From positions 42,194 to 106,193 of the forward strand of contig DAONEV010000001.1 in the NCBI GenBank assembly GCA_035403265.1: a DNA stretch of 64,000 nucleotides, written 5' to 3'. Below are positions 50,737 through 59,898 of this stretch, piece by piece. The notes under the pieces were generated by a model. It was not told the DNA's origin. It searched no databases and worked only from the letters and a program-made list of their open reading frames with translations. Position 1 is the stretch's first letter, and every line of letters begins with the position of its first letter. The position numbers and the translations under genes are program-made. Origin of the DNA: JAAYVZ01 sp035403265 (lineage in GTDB: Bacteria > Acidobacteriota > Thermoanaerobaculia > Thermoanaerobaculales > Thermoanaerobaculaceae).

Positions 50737-51436
50737 TCCCTTCGCGGACTACCGGCGCAAGCCGACGCCGCAGGGGCTCCGCGGCGTAGTGGACCACCTG
50801 AACCCGACGATCGAGAAGGCACTCCGGGCCTACGCTCCGAACGCCACTGAGGTCGTCAGGAGCCGCGCCAGGATCATCGCCGCTGGGGCCATTCGTTCCT
50901 TCAAGCCGGACCAGGGCGCTGATCTCAACACCCATGTGTACCGCCAGCTCCAGCGGCTCCAGCGCGAGGCCCCTCAGATCTCGGACCCGATGCCGCAGCC
51001 GGAACGGACCCGGCGGGACAGTGGGAAGATCATGGCTGCGATCAGCCAGGCCGCGGACGACATCGGCCGGGAGCCCACGGACGAGGAGATCTCGGAGCTC
51101 ACGGGGCTCCCGGTGCGCCGCGTCACCAAGATCCGCAAGGGGATCCGGAGCCGGGTCTCCGAGAGCCAGTACACCGAGGGCTTCGGCAACGATGATGACT
51201 CCGAGACCGACAGGGATGTCACCGCCGCGGAACGCACTGGCTACGATGACTGGATCGATGCCGTGTACCACGATCTCCCTGAGGTCGACCGGGTCGTGAT
51301 GCAGTACCGCACCGGGTACCGCGGCGCCCCTGTGCTCAGCAACGTCGACATCGCGAAGCGGCTCCGCCTGAGCCCCGCCGCGATCAGCCAGCGCGTCTCC
51401 CGGATCCAGGCCAAGCTGGACGAATACAATGGTTGA
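50519..51436 (+). CDS. Sigma70-like RNA polymerase sigma factor, 305 aa
   Basis: ATG 50519 has GGAG at a 7-nt spacing, inside the hub gene; no good start exists after the hub stop. The first 75 residues are Pro/Ser/Thr-rich and probably disordered. Then DPFADYRRKPTPQGL introduces a region-2-like helical part (RARIIAAGAIRSFKPDQGAD, NTHVYRQLQRLQREAP). A region-3-like helical bundle follows (DIGREPTDEEISELTGLPVR). The C-terminal region 4 has a helix-turn-helix (LSNVDIAKRLRLSPAAISQR) preceded by YHDLPEVDRVVMQYRTGY. It should direct a core RNA polymerase to phage promoters, either the phage enzyme or that of the host. It overlaps the next gene by 8 nt. Confidence 0.83.
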   Translation: MPDRISSRPRTSTPDLLDRMQGVPRISTQYGPRLTSEPASTKPLTPRPWTPTAELSREWGTSPSTTDPATSPDPFADYRRKPTPQGLRGVVDHLNPTIEKALRAYAPNATEVVRSRARIIAAGAIRSFKPDQGADLNTHVYRQLQRLQREAPQISDPMPQPERTRRDSGKIMAAISQAADDIGREPTDEEISELTGLPVRRVTKIRKGIRSRVSESQYTEGFGNDDDSETDRDVTAAERTGYDDWIDAVYHDLPEVDRVVMQYRTGYRGAPVLSNVDIAKRLRLSPAAISQRVSRIQAKLDEYNG

Positions 51437-51857
51437 AGCGAAGCAGCGCCAGACCACTGCGGAGACCACGGCGTGGCGCCAGGTCCGCGACTCCGAGCTC
51501 AACGGGCTCAACGTGGGGCTCCAGACCGGTGACTTCTCCAACGCCGCCAGGGACCCCCTGGCGGGTCAGGAACAGGCGACCCCGGGGTACCCGCCCACTG
51601 CCGGCATCCACGCCGCCTACGAGGCAGTGATCGGTGACGCCGAGGACACCGTGACGTTATCGACCTACCTTACCGGCCTGGAGCTCCAGGACGCCGTGCT
51701 GGAGGCTGCGCGCCGGACCTCAGCGGTGCTTCGTAGCTCTCGCGGCGCCGCCCTTGCCCAGCTCCGCACCACAGTGGAAGATGCGTCGCGTCGGAGCGAC
51801 CACCTCGACGACCTCCTCCTGTCCGACGATCTCCCCATAGGCCCCCAGAAGACATGA
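51429..51857 (+). CDS. Hypothetical baseplate-region protein, 142 aa
   Basis: ATG 51429 overlaps the sigma gene end by 8 nt and its own stop overlaps the next gene by 4 nt. Helical, Ala/Arg/Asp-rich (LQDAVLEAARRTSAVLRSSR, LAQLRTTVEDASRRSDHLDD). No domain recognised. It lies between the sigma factor and the gp25-like wedge gene. Confidence 0.5.
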   Translation: MVEAKQRQTTAETTAWRQVRDSELNGLNVGLQTGDFSNAARDPLAGQEQATPGYPPTAGIHAAYEAVIGDAEDTVTLSTYLTGLELQDAVLEAARRTSAVLRSSRGAALAQLRTTVEDASRRSDHLDDLLLSDDLPIGPQKT

Positions 51858-52252
51858 GTCGTGACCTCGCCATCTTCCAGGGCCAGAAGCCCGCAACCAC
51901 GGTTCGGTATGCCTCAACGGCTACCCTGGAGGGCACCGCGAAGCTCGTGACCAAGTTCGCCTCCCTGTTCCTGTCGGATTACGATGTGACCCGTGACCGC
52001 GGCACCGACTTCAACGCGGATATGGTGACTGGGCTGATCAGGACCAACGCTCAGATCCTGCAGCGCTTCGCACTGGCGGCTGCGGAGGTTGTCCGCCAGC
52101 TCGGGGACCAGTCCACGCTACCGTCGTCGGAGCAGCTCCTGCGCGCCGATCTCACTGACTTCGCCCGGGTCGGCGCCTCGATCCGGCTCTCCGTAACCCT
52201 ACGGACCGTCGATGGCTCCGTTGACCTCCAGCTTCCCGTGGGACCCCAATGA
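51854..52252 (+). CDS. gp25-like baseplate wedge protein, 132 aa
   Basis: ATG overlaps the previous stop. The small protein contains the gp25/GPW pattern: DVTRDRGTDFNADMVTGL, LQRFALAAAEVVRQLGDQ, ADLTDFARVGASIRLSVTL, and a final strand SVDLQLPVG. In T4 and P2 such proteins form the inner wedge contacting the sheath. The next gene, overlapping by 4 nt, is gpJ-like, which is the usual partner order. Confidence 0.68.
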   Translation: MSRDLAIFQGQKPATTVRYASTATLEGTAKLVTKFASLFLSDYDVTRDRGTDFNADMVTGLIRTNAQILQRFALAAAEVVRQLGDQSTLPSSEQLLRADLTDFARVGASIRLSVTLRTVDGSVDLQLPVGPQ

Positions 52253-53853
52253 CCGCTGCCCTCACTGACCCGATTTCCGCCGACGAGTTCCAAAACAACA
52301 AGGATGTCGTCGTGGCGACCCTGGCTGCCCGGGACCCCACGCTGGATCTCAGCGACGGCTCCGCAGTGGTCGGACTCGTCGTCGAGAACGAGGCCCAGAT
52401 GGCGGCTCAGCACACTGCCCGCTACAACGCCTTGAACCTGTCGTTCAGTCTGGCCGCCATCGCGGCCAACCTCTCCACCGTGGACGACGCCCACGTCGAC
52501 TCCCTGATCTCGAACTACTTCCTGACGCGCCGCCTGGCCTCAGCCGCCTCGGGCCCGGTTCGCGTCGTGACCGCACTGAACACAGGGTACCTGATCCCTG
52601 CCGGGTTCCCGTTCGTCGCCAACGGGAACACCTTCTCAACCACGGATGCGGTCCGGGTCTACCCGACGGGGTCCGGGATCACGGAGACCAGCACCACCAA
52701 GAAGCTCGTGCTCCGCGCCGACGGCACCTACGAGTTCACGCTGAGCGTCACCGCTGACGCCGCGGGCACCGCCGGGCTGCTCTCGGCTGGTACCTCGCTG
52801 ACGATCCAGTCCCCCATGGACGGCATGACCGCTGCCACGGTGGCCACGGACTTCGTCGGCGGCGCCGACCAGGAGACCTCCGCTGAGCTCCTGGCCCGGG
52901 CGCAGTCCGGGATCACGGCGACCACGCTGGCTGGCCCGGAGCACATCCAGGCCGCGCTGAGCGTCCTGCTGCCCGGGATCCAGACCGCGGTCCTCGGCAT
53001 CGGGTCCGCCCTGATGACCCGGAACCGTGGCAACGTCTTCGGGATCTCGATCCCCGGGACCGAAGACATCTACGTGAAGACATCCGCGTTCCCGCAGCAG
53101 AAGACGCTGCCGGTCACCGCCACGGCCTTCAGCGCGGTCCGCGACATGGCGTTCACGATCGCCAACGACGACGCCGCCGGGATCTATCGGATCCTCGCGA
53201 TCCGGCCGGCTGGGATCCAGGGCGTCCAGGGCGACGCCCCGGGATCCGTGACCCCCATGATCCGGACCGACCTCGTCTTCACCCCGAAGACCAGGACGGC
53301 CTCGGACTACATCTACGGCGGCATCGCCGATCTCCGCGTCGTGTTCACGGACACCTCGACCCCGGCGTCCACTGTGATCGCCTCTGGTGACTCCCAGGCC
53401 TATGAGGTCGACGTCCTCTACATGCCTGAGGTCGCCACCGTCGGGAACTACTGCTACGGCACGAACCGGCCGGCCGGCACGGACTACCTCGTCAAGGCGG
53501 GGGTGCCCTGCATGGTCGAGGTTGCGATCACGCTGCGCCCCAAGAAGGGAACCACGGTCCCCGCGGTGCTCGACGTCCAGACCGCCATCGCTGGGGCCAT
53601 CAACGCGCTCCCCTTCGGGACCACCAGGCTCAGCCTCTACGTCGTGATCTCGGCGCTGCAGACGATCTCGTTTCAGGGCGACGTCGTGGATATCCTGCTT
53701 TCGGGCTCCGTGCTGGCACCCACCGGTGCCGAGCTGCTCCTGATCCCGTCGCAGGGCGTCGATCTCCCCGTCGACGTCGACAATGCCTGCTCGCCGGAGA
53801 ACACGTTCTTCACGGCCCCCACGGGCAACATCGAGGTGACCTTTGTTTCCTGA
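52249..53853 (+). CDS. Baseplate J-like wedge protein, 534 aa
   Basis: ATG overlaps the gp25-like stop. Features of baseplate_J family proteins: an N-terminal helical arm with a self-assembly region (DLSDGSAVVGLVVENEAQMA), a beta domain (TALNTGYLIPAGFPFVANG), GGADQETSAELLARAQSGI, LAGPEHIQAALSVLLPG, and a C-terminal region with ITLRPKKGTTVPAVLDVQTA. T4 gp6 and P2 gpJ equivalents build the baseplate wedges. It overlaps the next gene by 11 nt. Confidence 0.78.
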   Translation: MTAALTDPISADEFQNNKDVVVATLAARDPTLDLSDGSAVVGLVVENEAQMAAQHTARYNALNLSFSLAAIAANLSTVDDAHVDSLISNYFLTRRLASAASGPVRVVTALNTGYLIPAGFPFVANGNTFSTTDAVRVYPTGSGITETSTTKKLVLRADGTYEFTLSVTADAAGTAGLLSAGTSLTIQSPMDGMTAATVATDFVGGADQETSAELLARAQSGITATTLAGPEHIQAALSVLLPGIQTAVLGIGSALMTRNRGNVFGISIPGTEDIYVKTSAFPQQKTLPVTATAFSAVRDMAFTIANDDAAGIYRILAIRPAGIQGVQGDAPGSVTPMIRTDLVFTPKTRTASDYIYGGIADLRVVFTDTSTPASTVIASGDSQAYEVDVLYMPEVATVGNYCYGTNRPAGTDYLVKAGVPCMVEVAITLRPKKGTTVPAVLDVQTAIAGAINALPFGTTRLSLYVVISALQTISFQGDVVDILLSGSVLAPTGAELLLIPSQGVDLPVDVDNACSPENTFFTAPTGNIEVTFVS

Positions 53854-55336
53854 TTCCCAGGAGATCCAGGCCCTGATGACGACGAAGCCCTGGGCTCTCT
53901 TCGATCTCCTCGGCACGTTCTGGAAGAACTATGTCGAAGATCGTGATGTCCTCCGGGTCCACGAGTTCGCGCACCACGAGATCCACGCTGACGCCCTGAC
54001 TCACGCCGATGCCATGGACCGCACGGCCTCCGTGCTGACCGTGGAGCCCCTGAGGACCCAGCAGTGGTGGGCGATTCAGCTCCGGGAGTCCGGGCTGGTC
54101 CAGGAGCCCAACCTGGTGGTGTACGGTTCCGGCCGCGTCTTCGGTGACGGCACCGTCTACGGTCAGATCGAGCGGAACAGCTATGGCTGGATCATCCCTG
54201 GAACCATCAAGAGCATCGGGCTCGTCGTCGACAATCCCTGGGTGACATCCACGCTCTTCGACGTCTCCAACAGCTCCTTCGACGCCACGAAGTCCGTGCT
54301 CCGCTTCGACGAGAACCCCTTCGACACCGTGCCTGCCAGGCTGCTCTACGACAACAGCGGGGCTCCGGTGACCTACGTGGCCGCCGATGGGACCACGAAG
54401 CAGGACCGTGAGATCGTGCTCTGGCTCCGCAACGTCGGCTTCGACCAGAACGACATCTTCCTCCGCTTCGGCTCCATCATCAAGCTCGCTGGGACATCGT
54501 CCCCGGCATACCGCGCCACCGTGGAAGCGATCTGGCGCGCCCTGATCCAGGGCCCCAGCATGGATGTCCTGTGGCGCGGACTCCTGGCCTCGGCCGGCCT
54601 CGCCTATGTCGTCGGCGACGAGACCGTGGAGCGCATCGAGGTCGATGTCGACGGCCTCGCCGTGGTGACCTCGAAGTCGGTGTACCGCGCCGCGGCAACG
54701 GCCTCGGCCGTGGTCAGCGTCGGGGATGTCCTCACCGCAGGTCAGCGCATCTTCGACACCGTGGAGCTCATCGACGTCAGCGACGGGCTCCCGGATGTCC
54801 TGACGGGTCTCGCCGGGCTCGTCCTGAACCGGGGACTCATCGACGGCACCGCCGTGGTCACGGCCCCCAATGCCCCCTCGACCTGGACCGTGATCCAGGA
54901 CCCCGTGTCGGGCCGGCCCGAGTTCCGGTTCGAGCTCATCGGGACCCCGGCTGACGTCGAGGCGTTCTGGGCCGCGGTGCACGCCCGAGGGCTCCAGGGC
55001 ACCACGGTCGGTGAGGCCACCGGGGCCAAGGCCGGGGACCCCGTGAACCCGGCCGAGTTCTTCGTGAACAACTTCTTCAATGGGCGCCTCGTCATCATCC
55101 TCCTGAAGCCGCGGGACTTCCTGGCCACCGAAACCGGCTTCCTGGACCGGATCCGCACCCTGATCCCAGCCGGGGTCCTCGTGCTGACCCAGATTGCCCT
55201 GGGCGACACCTCGGATACCTTTGACGCCGCCGGAACCACAGACACCGTGTCGATCTGCCCAGCCCTGGGGCTCCTGGACACCCTGGACACCGCGACCGCC
55301 GTGACCGACTACCCGCCCATGGTATGGAACGCATGA
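53843..55336 (+). CDS. Baseplate wedge-associated protein, 497 aa
   Basis: Start taken as TTG 53843 with GAGGTG upstream, overlapping the gpJ-like stop; ATG 53876 with an AGGAG is an alternative. The N-terminal helical part (KPWALFDLLGTFWKNYVED) is followed by beta domains. A segment SPAYRATVEAIWRALIQGP and a C-terminal part ending VSICPALGLLDTLDTA follow. It occupies the gpI/gp8-like position after gpJ. No motif names it precisely. The stop overlaps the next gene by 13 nt. Confidence 0.55.
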   Translation: MFPDSQEIQALMTTKPWALFDLLGTFWKNYVEDRDVLRVHEFAHHEIHADALTHADAMDRTASVLTVEPLRTQQWWAIQLRESGLVQEPNLVVYGSGRVFGDGTVYGQIERNSYGWIIPGTIKSIGLVVDNPWVTSTLFDVSNSSFDATKSVLRFDENPFDTVPARLLYDNSGAPVTYVAADGTTKQDREIVLWLRNVGFDQNDIFLRFGSIIKLAGTSSPAYRATVEAIWRALIQGPSMDVLWRGLLASAGLAYVVGDETVERIEVDVDGLAVVTSKSVYRAAATASAVVSVGDVLTAGQRIFDTVELIDVSDGLPDVLTGLAGLVLNRGLIDGTAVVTAPNAPSTWTVIQDPVSGRPEFRFELIGTPADVEAFWAAVHARGLQGTTVGEATGAKAGDPVNPAEFFVNNFFNGRLVIILLKPRDFLATETGFLDRIRTLIPAGVLVLTQIALGDTSDTFDAAGTTDTVSICPALGLLDTLDTATAVTDYPPMVWNA

Positions 55337-55884
55337 TCACCTCCCGCCTCGACGCCAACTCCATCATCGGGCGCCTCAAGCTGTGGTTCCCGGACCGCCC
55401 CGGCGAGGTCCTGGAGCTTCGTAACCTCGTGACCTATCAGGGCGCCGACGTCATCGCGGGGGCCCTGGCCGGCCTCGCGGACTACCGGCTCTCCGCGATC
55501 TGGTTCGAGTACAGCAACGCGGGGTCCCCGGCCCCGATCACCCCGGCCCGGGCCGACACTGCGGCCTCGGTCCAGGCCGAAGCCACGATCCCGGCGCAGC
55601 GCGACATCAAGCTGGGCCTCCTCGTCGCGAGCCCCGTTCTGACGTCCAGCGGGGCCAACTACGCCGCCAACAAGGGCACCTACCACGCCCTGACCTCCGG
55701 GACCGACGGGCTCCTCCATGGCGCCTCGGTGCCCTTCGGCTCCAGCTCCAAGATCATCGGGGTCTCCCTGGTCGCCCTGCCAGCCAGCGGCCCCCTGGTC
55801 TATGCCCGCGCCGCCGTGAGCCCCATCCTGCCCGTGGGTAGCTCAGCCCAGGTCGCCTCAGCCTGGTCCACGGAGATCGTCTAA
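55324..55884 (+). CDS. Tail fibre/baseplate appendage protein, 186 aa
   Basis: ATG 55324 overlaps the preceding gene; a second ATG (codon 4) is possible. Beta-rich and Ala/Ser/Gly-rich (WFPDRPGEVLELRNLVTYQG, DYRLSAIWFEYSNAG). The pattern resembles small fibre-attachment proteins at the baseplate periphery. Its stop overlaps the next ATG by 1 nt (TAATG). Confidence 0.5.
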   Translation: MERMITSRLDANSIIGRLKLWFPDRPGEVLELRNLVTYQGADVIAGALAGLADYRLSAIWFEYSNAGSPAPITPARADTAASVQAEATIPAQRDIKLGLLVASPVLTSSGANYAANKGTYHALTSGTDGLLHGASVPFGSSSKIIGVSLVALPASGPLVYARAAVSPILPVGSSAQVASAWSTEIV

Positions 55885-57704
55885 TGGCCACCACGCCCTG
55901 GGCCGCACTGGTCCGTCTGATCGTTGACGGGGACCCCGTCAACGCCGCCGCGACCCGGAAGCCCGTCGACGACCTCGCCCAGCGCACCCAGTATCTCAAG
56001 GAGATCACGGACGCCCTGCGGGCCCAGCAGCTCGTCATCGTTCCGGACGCCAATCTGGATGCCGCCACCGTGGTCGGCACCCCGGTCTACCTGGACACCG
56101 CGACGAACACGTATCGCCCCGCGCTGGCTTCGGCAACGAGCCAGGATGCCAGCGTCACCGCGCTGCCCACCGCCTTCGCCGTCGGCATCGTCATCGAGAA
56201 GACCGCGGCGACCCGTGGCAACATCGGCACCTTCGGTCGCTTCGTCGAGCTGGTCACACTGGCGGACTGGAACGGGCTCATGGAGACCGGGACCGGTGCC
56301 GCCGTGGCCGGGCACTACTACCTCTCCAGCACCCAGAGCGGCAAGCTGTCCCGGAACCCCGGCAGCCTCGGCGTCTACATCGGCCAGCTCAGCGGCTCCG
56401 GCGTGTTCTATATCCGTGCCGTGCCGCCGGACTACGGCGCCCACACCCACCACAAGTTCGCGATCTCCCCGCTCCCTGCCGTCACGGATCCCACCAACGT
56501 GGCCCAGGTCCACAAGGATGGCGGCACCGGAAAGTGGATCATCGACATCCCGAACCCGGCGGCCCGGGGCTGGCTCCCCGCGGACGGCCAGGCCTCGGAT
56601 ACCTGGCCCACGGGCTGGACCGCCGGCGACGCCGCCAATGGGTTCTGGTACAACCTGAACCACAGCAGCGATGCCTCGCTGCGTGCCATGTTCCCGCCGG
56701 TCCCCGTGGACAGCCACGTCTTCGTTCAGGGTGGCCTCGTGCAGCCCGACAGCCGGGTCATCGTCAACGAGTACGGGATCTGGTGGACCGAGAACATCAA
56801 CGGCGCCCAGACCTCGGCGCCGTGGTCCGACAGCATGCAGGCGGCACCATCCCAGGAGCCCGGCATCGACTTCTGGTTCAGCCGAATCCTGATGGGCACC
56901 GACGGCGGCCTGGTCCGCAGCCTGATCTTCTCGGAGCAGAGCGCCCTCCTGGGCCGCTTCGTCCGGGCCGGCGGCCTCGAGGCCACCGACGGCGACCTCC
57001 AGCTCATCATCGACGCCCTCACCGTGGATCCCGTCGCCGACGAGGGTGCCTTCGCGGTGAAGCAGATCACTGGTCCCGTGTTCAGCCGCGGCCCCGTGGT
57101 GAGTCGTATCAAGGTCGCCGGCGGCCTCAGTGCCCAGGCCACTGCTGGCACCAGCGCCGACGGGCTCCATGGCGTCGTCACGCTGACCCTCACGGACAGC
57201 GCCCTGAGCCAGGGCATCGCTGCTGTCGCCGACCTCGCCAACGCCCGGGTCGACAGCATCGAGGGCGTCCAGGCTGTCAGCCTGCTCCCGGGTCGCGTCG
57301 CTGCCCCCGTGTTCACCGTGGACGTGAGCCCCTCGGCGCTGTCGGTCTCGAAGATGTCGCTGGCGCTGTGGATCTACAGCAGCAGCAACGGAGCCCTGCC
57401 GACCAGCAACGCGATCCAGATCGACTACAAGGTGGTCCCGCCGGCGACCCCCGCGGCGCCGGCCCTGCTGCCGACATCCTGGACCTCGCTGGCCCAGGTC
57501 ACCGCAGCGACGACAGGTATCAACTCCCTCGTCGCGGGCCGCTACTCCAGGACCAACCCGGATGCTGTGGGGTACCCCTTCGTGCTTCCGACGGTGCCGG
57601 CTGGCAGCATCGTGCTGATCCGGGTGACCCGTCTCGGGACCACGGACAGCTTCGCTGGGACCATCTCGATTCCGCGGCTGGAGTACAAGCTCCTCGCGCC
57701 GTGA
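55884..57704 (+). CDS. Putative tail fibre protein, 606 aa
   Basis: ATG follows directly on the previous stop. The N-terminal 60 residues (VRLIVDGDPVNAAATRKPVD and a helical linker) are typical of fibre proteins that dock at the baseplate. The following domains are beta-rich, Gly/Thr/Ser-containing, with a HTHHKFAIS segment and a C-terminal beta sandwich. No enzymatic motif seen. A receptor-binding or fibre role is inferred from position at the start of the appendage cluster and composition. Confidence 0.55.
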   Translation: MATTPWAALVRLIVDGDPVNAAATRKPVDDLAQRTQYLKEITDALRAQQLVIVPDANLDAATVVGTPVYLDTATNTYRPALASATSQDASVTALPTAFAVGIVIEKTAATRGNIGTFGRFVELVTLADWNGLMETGTGAAVAGHYYLSSTQSGKLSRNPGSLGVYIGQLSGSGVFYIRAVPPDYGAHTHHKFAISPLPAVTDPTNVAQVHKDGGTGKWIIDIPNPAARGWLPADGQASDTWPTGWTAGDAANGFWYNLNHSSDASLRAMFPPVPVDSHVFVQGGLVQPDSRVIVNEYGIWWTENINGAQTSAPWSDSMQAAPSQEPGIDFWFSRILMGTDGGLVRSLIFSEQSALLGRFVRAGGLEATDGDLQLIIDALTVDPVADEGAFAVKQITGPVFSRGPVVSRIKVAGGLSAQATAGTSADGLHGVVTLTLTDSALSQGIAAVADLANARVDSIEGVQAVSLLPGRVAAPVFTVDVSPSALSVSKMSLALWIYSSSNGALPTSNAIQIDYKVVPPATPAAPALLPTSWTSLAQVTAATTGINSLVAGRYSRTNPDAVGYPFVLPTVPAGSIVLIRVTRLGTTDSFAGTISIPRLEYKLLAP

Positions 57705-57724
57705 TTCCCTCCTGAGGAGATGTC

Positions 57725-58615
57725 GTGCCCGCTACGCTGATCAATCCGAACTGGTACGACCAGAACTCTGAGCGGGTCTACCCGCTCATGGACGGGGTCA
57801 CCCGTCTCGACACCGCCGGGGCCTATGAGCTCCCGAACAACCTCATCGTGGATCTCCGGATCTCGGCTGCGCTGAGCTACGATCCCACGAAGTTCTATAT
57901 CCGACGTCTCCAGGCCTTCGGCTCCGGCGTCCTCGTGACCGTTGCCGTGGACGGGACCGGAGATGTCGCCACTGCCGTGGTGCCCAGCGCCGGCTTCGAG
58001 GAGTTCCAGCCCTACCGCATCGTTGGGCTGCCAGGCCACCTCTCCATCACCGGGGTCATCGTCTTCAGCTACGCCGCAGCGCTCATGGCGGCCGGCCTCG
58101 CCGACTTCACCTTCGACCTCGCCGCGACGCGCATCCTGCCCACCTTGATCACGCCGGCGCAGACCGGAGTGACCTCGCTGACGATCCGGGACAGCTTCGG
58201 CGGTGAAGTCGCCCTGGTCGGCGCCGCGGTCATCGCCGCCGGCAACAACGCCGCGCTGACGGTCCTGGGACAGACCATCACGGTGGGCATGGACTCCGGG
58301 GTCATCATCGGGGACCCCTGTGGCGCCGCGGATCCCGGTGGCCAGAGCCGCCCCGCGATCCGCAGCATCAACGGGGTCGTCCCTGACGGCTCCGGCGCCA
58401 TCACGATCACCCCGATCGGGTGCCCTGAGATCACAGCTGGAAATGGTGGCCTCGTCCTGACGGATCGCTGCGCGGAACCCTGCTGCGGCGACGTCGAGAT
58501 GGCCGCCATCGCTGAGAACGTTCAGGCCCTGGATCGCTTCCTCGCTGATCTCGCCAACAAGGCTGCCCAGCTCGAGAGCTCGACGCGCAGCGTGGAGTCC
58601 TGGCTGGTTCAGTGA
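57725..58615 (+). CDS. Appendage protein, tandem paralog 1 of 5, 296 aa
   Basis: GTG start with GAGGAG upstream. It begins with the family pattern NSERVYPLMDGVTRLDTAGA, then NNLIVDLRISAALSY, and near the C-terminus has SINGVVPDGSGAITITP. Paired Cys residues follow (CAEPCCGD). The same N-terminal Tyr-Pro-Phe/Leu block and Asn-Gly-Val-x-Pro block recur in the next four genes. Beta-rich; probably part of fibre or baseplate decorations. The stop overlaps the next ATG. Confidence 0.55.
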   Translation: MPATLINPNWYDQNSERVYPLMDGVTRLDTAGAYELPNNLIVDLRISAALSYDPTKFYIRRLQAFGSGVLVTVAVDGTGDVATAVVPSAGFEEFQPYRIVGLPGHLSITGVIVFSYAAALMAAGLADFTFDLAATRILPTLITPAQTGVTSLTIRDSFGGEVALVGAAVIAAGNNAALTVLGQTITVGMDSGVIIGDPCGAADPGGQSRPAIRSINGVVPDGSGAITITPIGCPEITAGNGGLVLTDRCAEPCCGDVEMAAIAENVQALDRFLADLANKAAQLESSTRSVESWLVQ

Positions 58616-59898
58616 TGACTCCCTTCCTCGAAAACAATCTGGAGCTGGCGTACCCGTTCGAGGATGGCACCGAGCTGTCCTTGACCGCCGCCGTCGGCGA
58701 CGCAGCCGTGGTCAGCGACCAACCGGGCCCATACGTCGTCGAGCTCTTCGACCCGCAGTACCCGGCCATGGCCGCCAACTTCCGGCTCCGGATCTCAGGA
58801 GCCAACGGCGTCTTCTTGGACACCACGGGATGCACCGTGGTCACGATCGGCGCGTTCGAGTTCGTCTCCATGACAGACGGCACCACGGGGGCCACGGCGC
58901 GGTTCATGCTGGCCACGGAACGCATCGGCAGCATCGGAGCCCTGCCGGCGCCTGCCACCTTGGTGGCGTCGGCGTGCTATGAGACCTCATCCGGCCTGAA
59001 CACGCTGCAGGGGCTCCAGGGTGACGTCGTTCTGGAGCTCCCGGACTACTGCGTCGCGACGCAGGAGACCGACGGCGCCGTCACCTTGGCGTTCCAGGAT
59101 CCCGCGGACCGCGTCGACTGCGGCGGCGGCCCCGCCGCGGCACGCCTCTTCGCCCTGGGTGGCGCCTCTGCGGACAGCTCGGGATCCCTGCACATCGATG
59201 CTGCCGGCTGCTACCGACTCGTGCCGGTCCCGGGGACCCCGGGGCTCCTGCACCTCATGAACTTCTGTGATCCCTGCGTGCACTGCGAGGATATCGATGC
59301 CCTGCAAACCAAGCTGACGGCACAGGCCAGCTACTACCACCAGCTCGGGGCGATTCACGTCGACCAGTTCAACCGGTACCAGAACGCCGTGGCCGCCGCC
59401 AACGCCAAGACCGCCGCAGTGCAGAGCGGTGCGGACATCTCGGTGCCCAGCGGCTTCATCGACTTCGTGGGCCGTGTCTTCAACCGGCCCTACTTCAACC
59501 AGGTCTACGTCGCCGTCGTCAACAACACCCTGCACACCATCAGCGTCAGCCTGACCATGACCATCCTGGACCCCGCGGTCCAGTCCCAGCTCACGATGTC
59601 GCCGCACTCCCTGCTGGTTACGAAGACGCTGAGCGGCGGAGCCCCGTTCGCATCCTTTGCCGGGTTCCCCGGCAACGTGACGTTCGACCTGGATCCGCAA
59701 GACAGCGTCGGGTTCAACACGGAGCTCCAGCGCATGTCAGTGGCAGTCGGCGCCCCGGTCTCGTCGTCGTGGCGTCTGGCCGCCACGGTGACGTTCACCG
59801 GCGGACCTGCACCGTTGCCGGCCCCTGCCAGCATCACGAAGCTGCTGACCCCCACGATCGAGCTCTTCGGGGCTCCGCTGTCATCGGTGCCGCCATGA
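58612..59898 (+). CDS. Appendage protein, tandem paralog 2 of 5, 428 aa
   Basis: ATG overlaps the preceding stop. It starts FLENNLELAYPFEDGTELS, matching the family N-terminus, and carries NTLQGLQGDVVLELP as the equivalent of the SINGVxP block. A Cys cluster (NFCDPCVHCED) is followed by a helical stretch with HVDQFNRYQNAVAAANAKTA, then a C-terminal beta domain that the other paralogs lack. Possible trimeric fibre component; function unknown. Confidence 0.55.
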   Translation: MMTPFLENNLELAYPFEDGTELSLTAAVGDAAVVSDQPGPYVVELFDPQYPAMAANFRLRISGANGVFLDTTGCTVVTIGAFEFVSMTDGTTGATARFMLATERIGSIGALPAPATLVASACYETSSGLNTLQGLQGDVVLELPDYCVATQETDGAVTLAFQDPADRVDCGGGPAAARLFALGGASADSSGSLHIDAAGCYRLVPVPGTPGLLHLMNFCDPCVHCEDIDALQTKLTAQASYYHQLGAIHVDQFNRYQNAVAAANAKTAAVQSGADISVPSGFIDFVGRVFNRPYFNQVYVAVVNNTLHTISVSLTMTILDPAVQSQLTMSPHSLLVTKTLSGGAPFASFAGFPGNVTFDLDPQDSVGFNTELQRMSVAVGAPVSSSWRLAATVTFTGGPAPLPAPASITKLLTPTIELFGAPLSSVPP

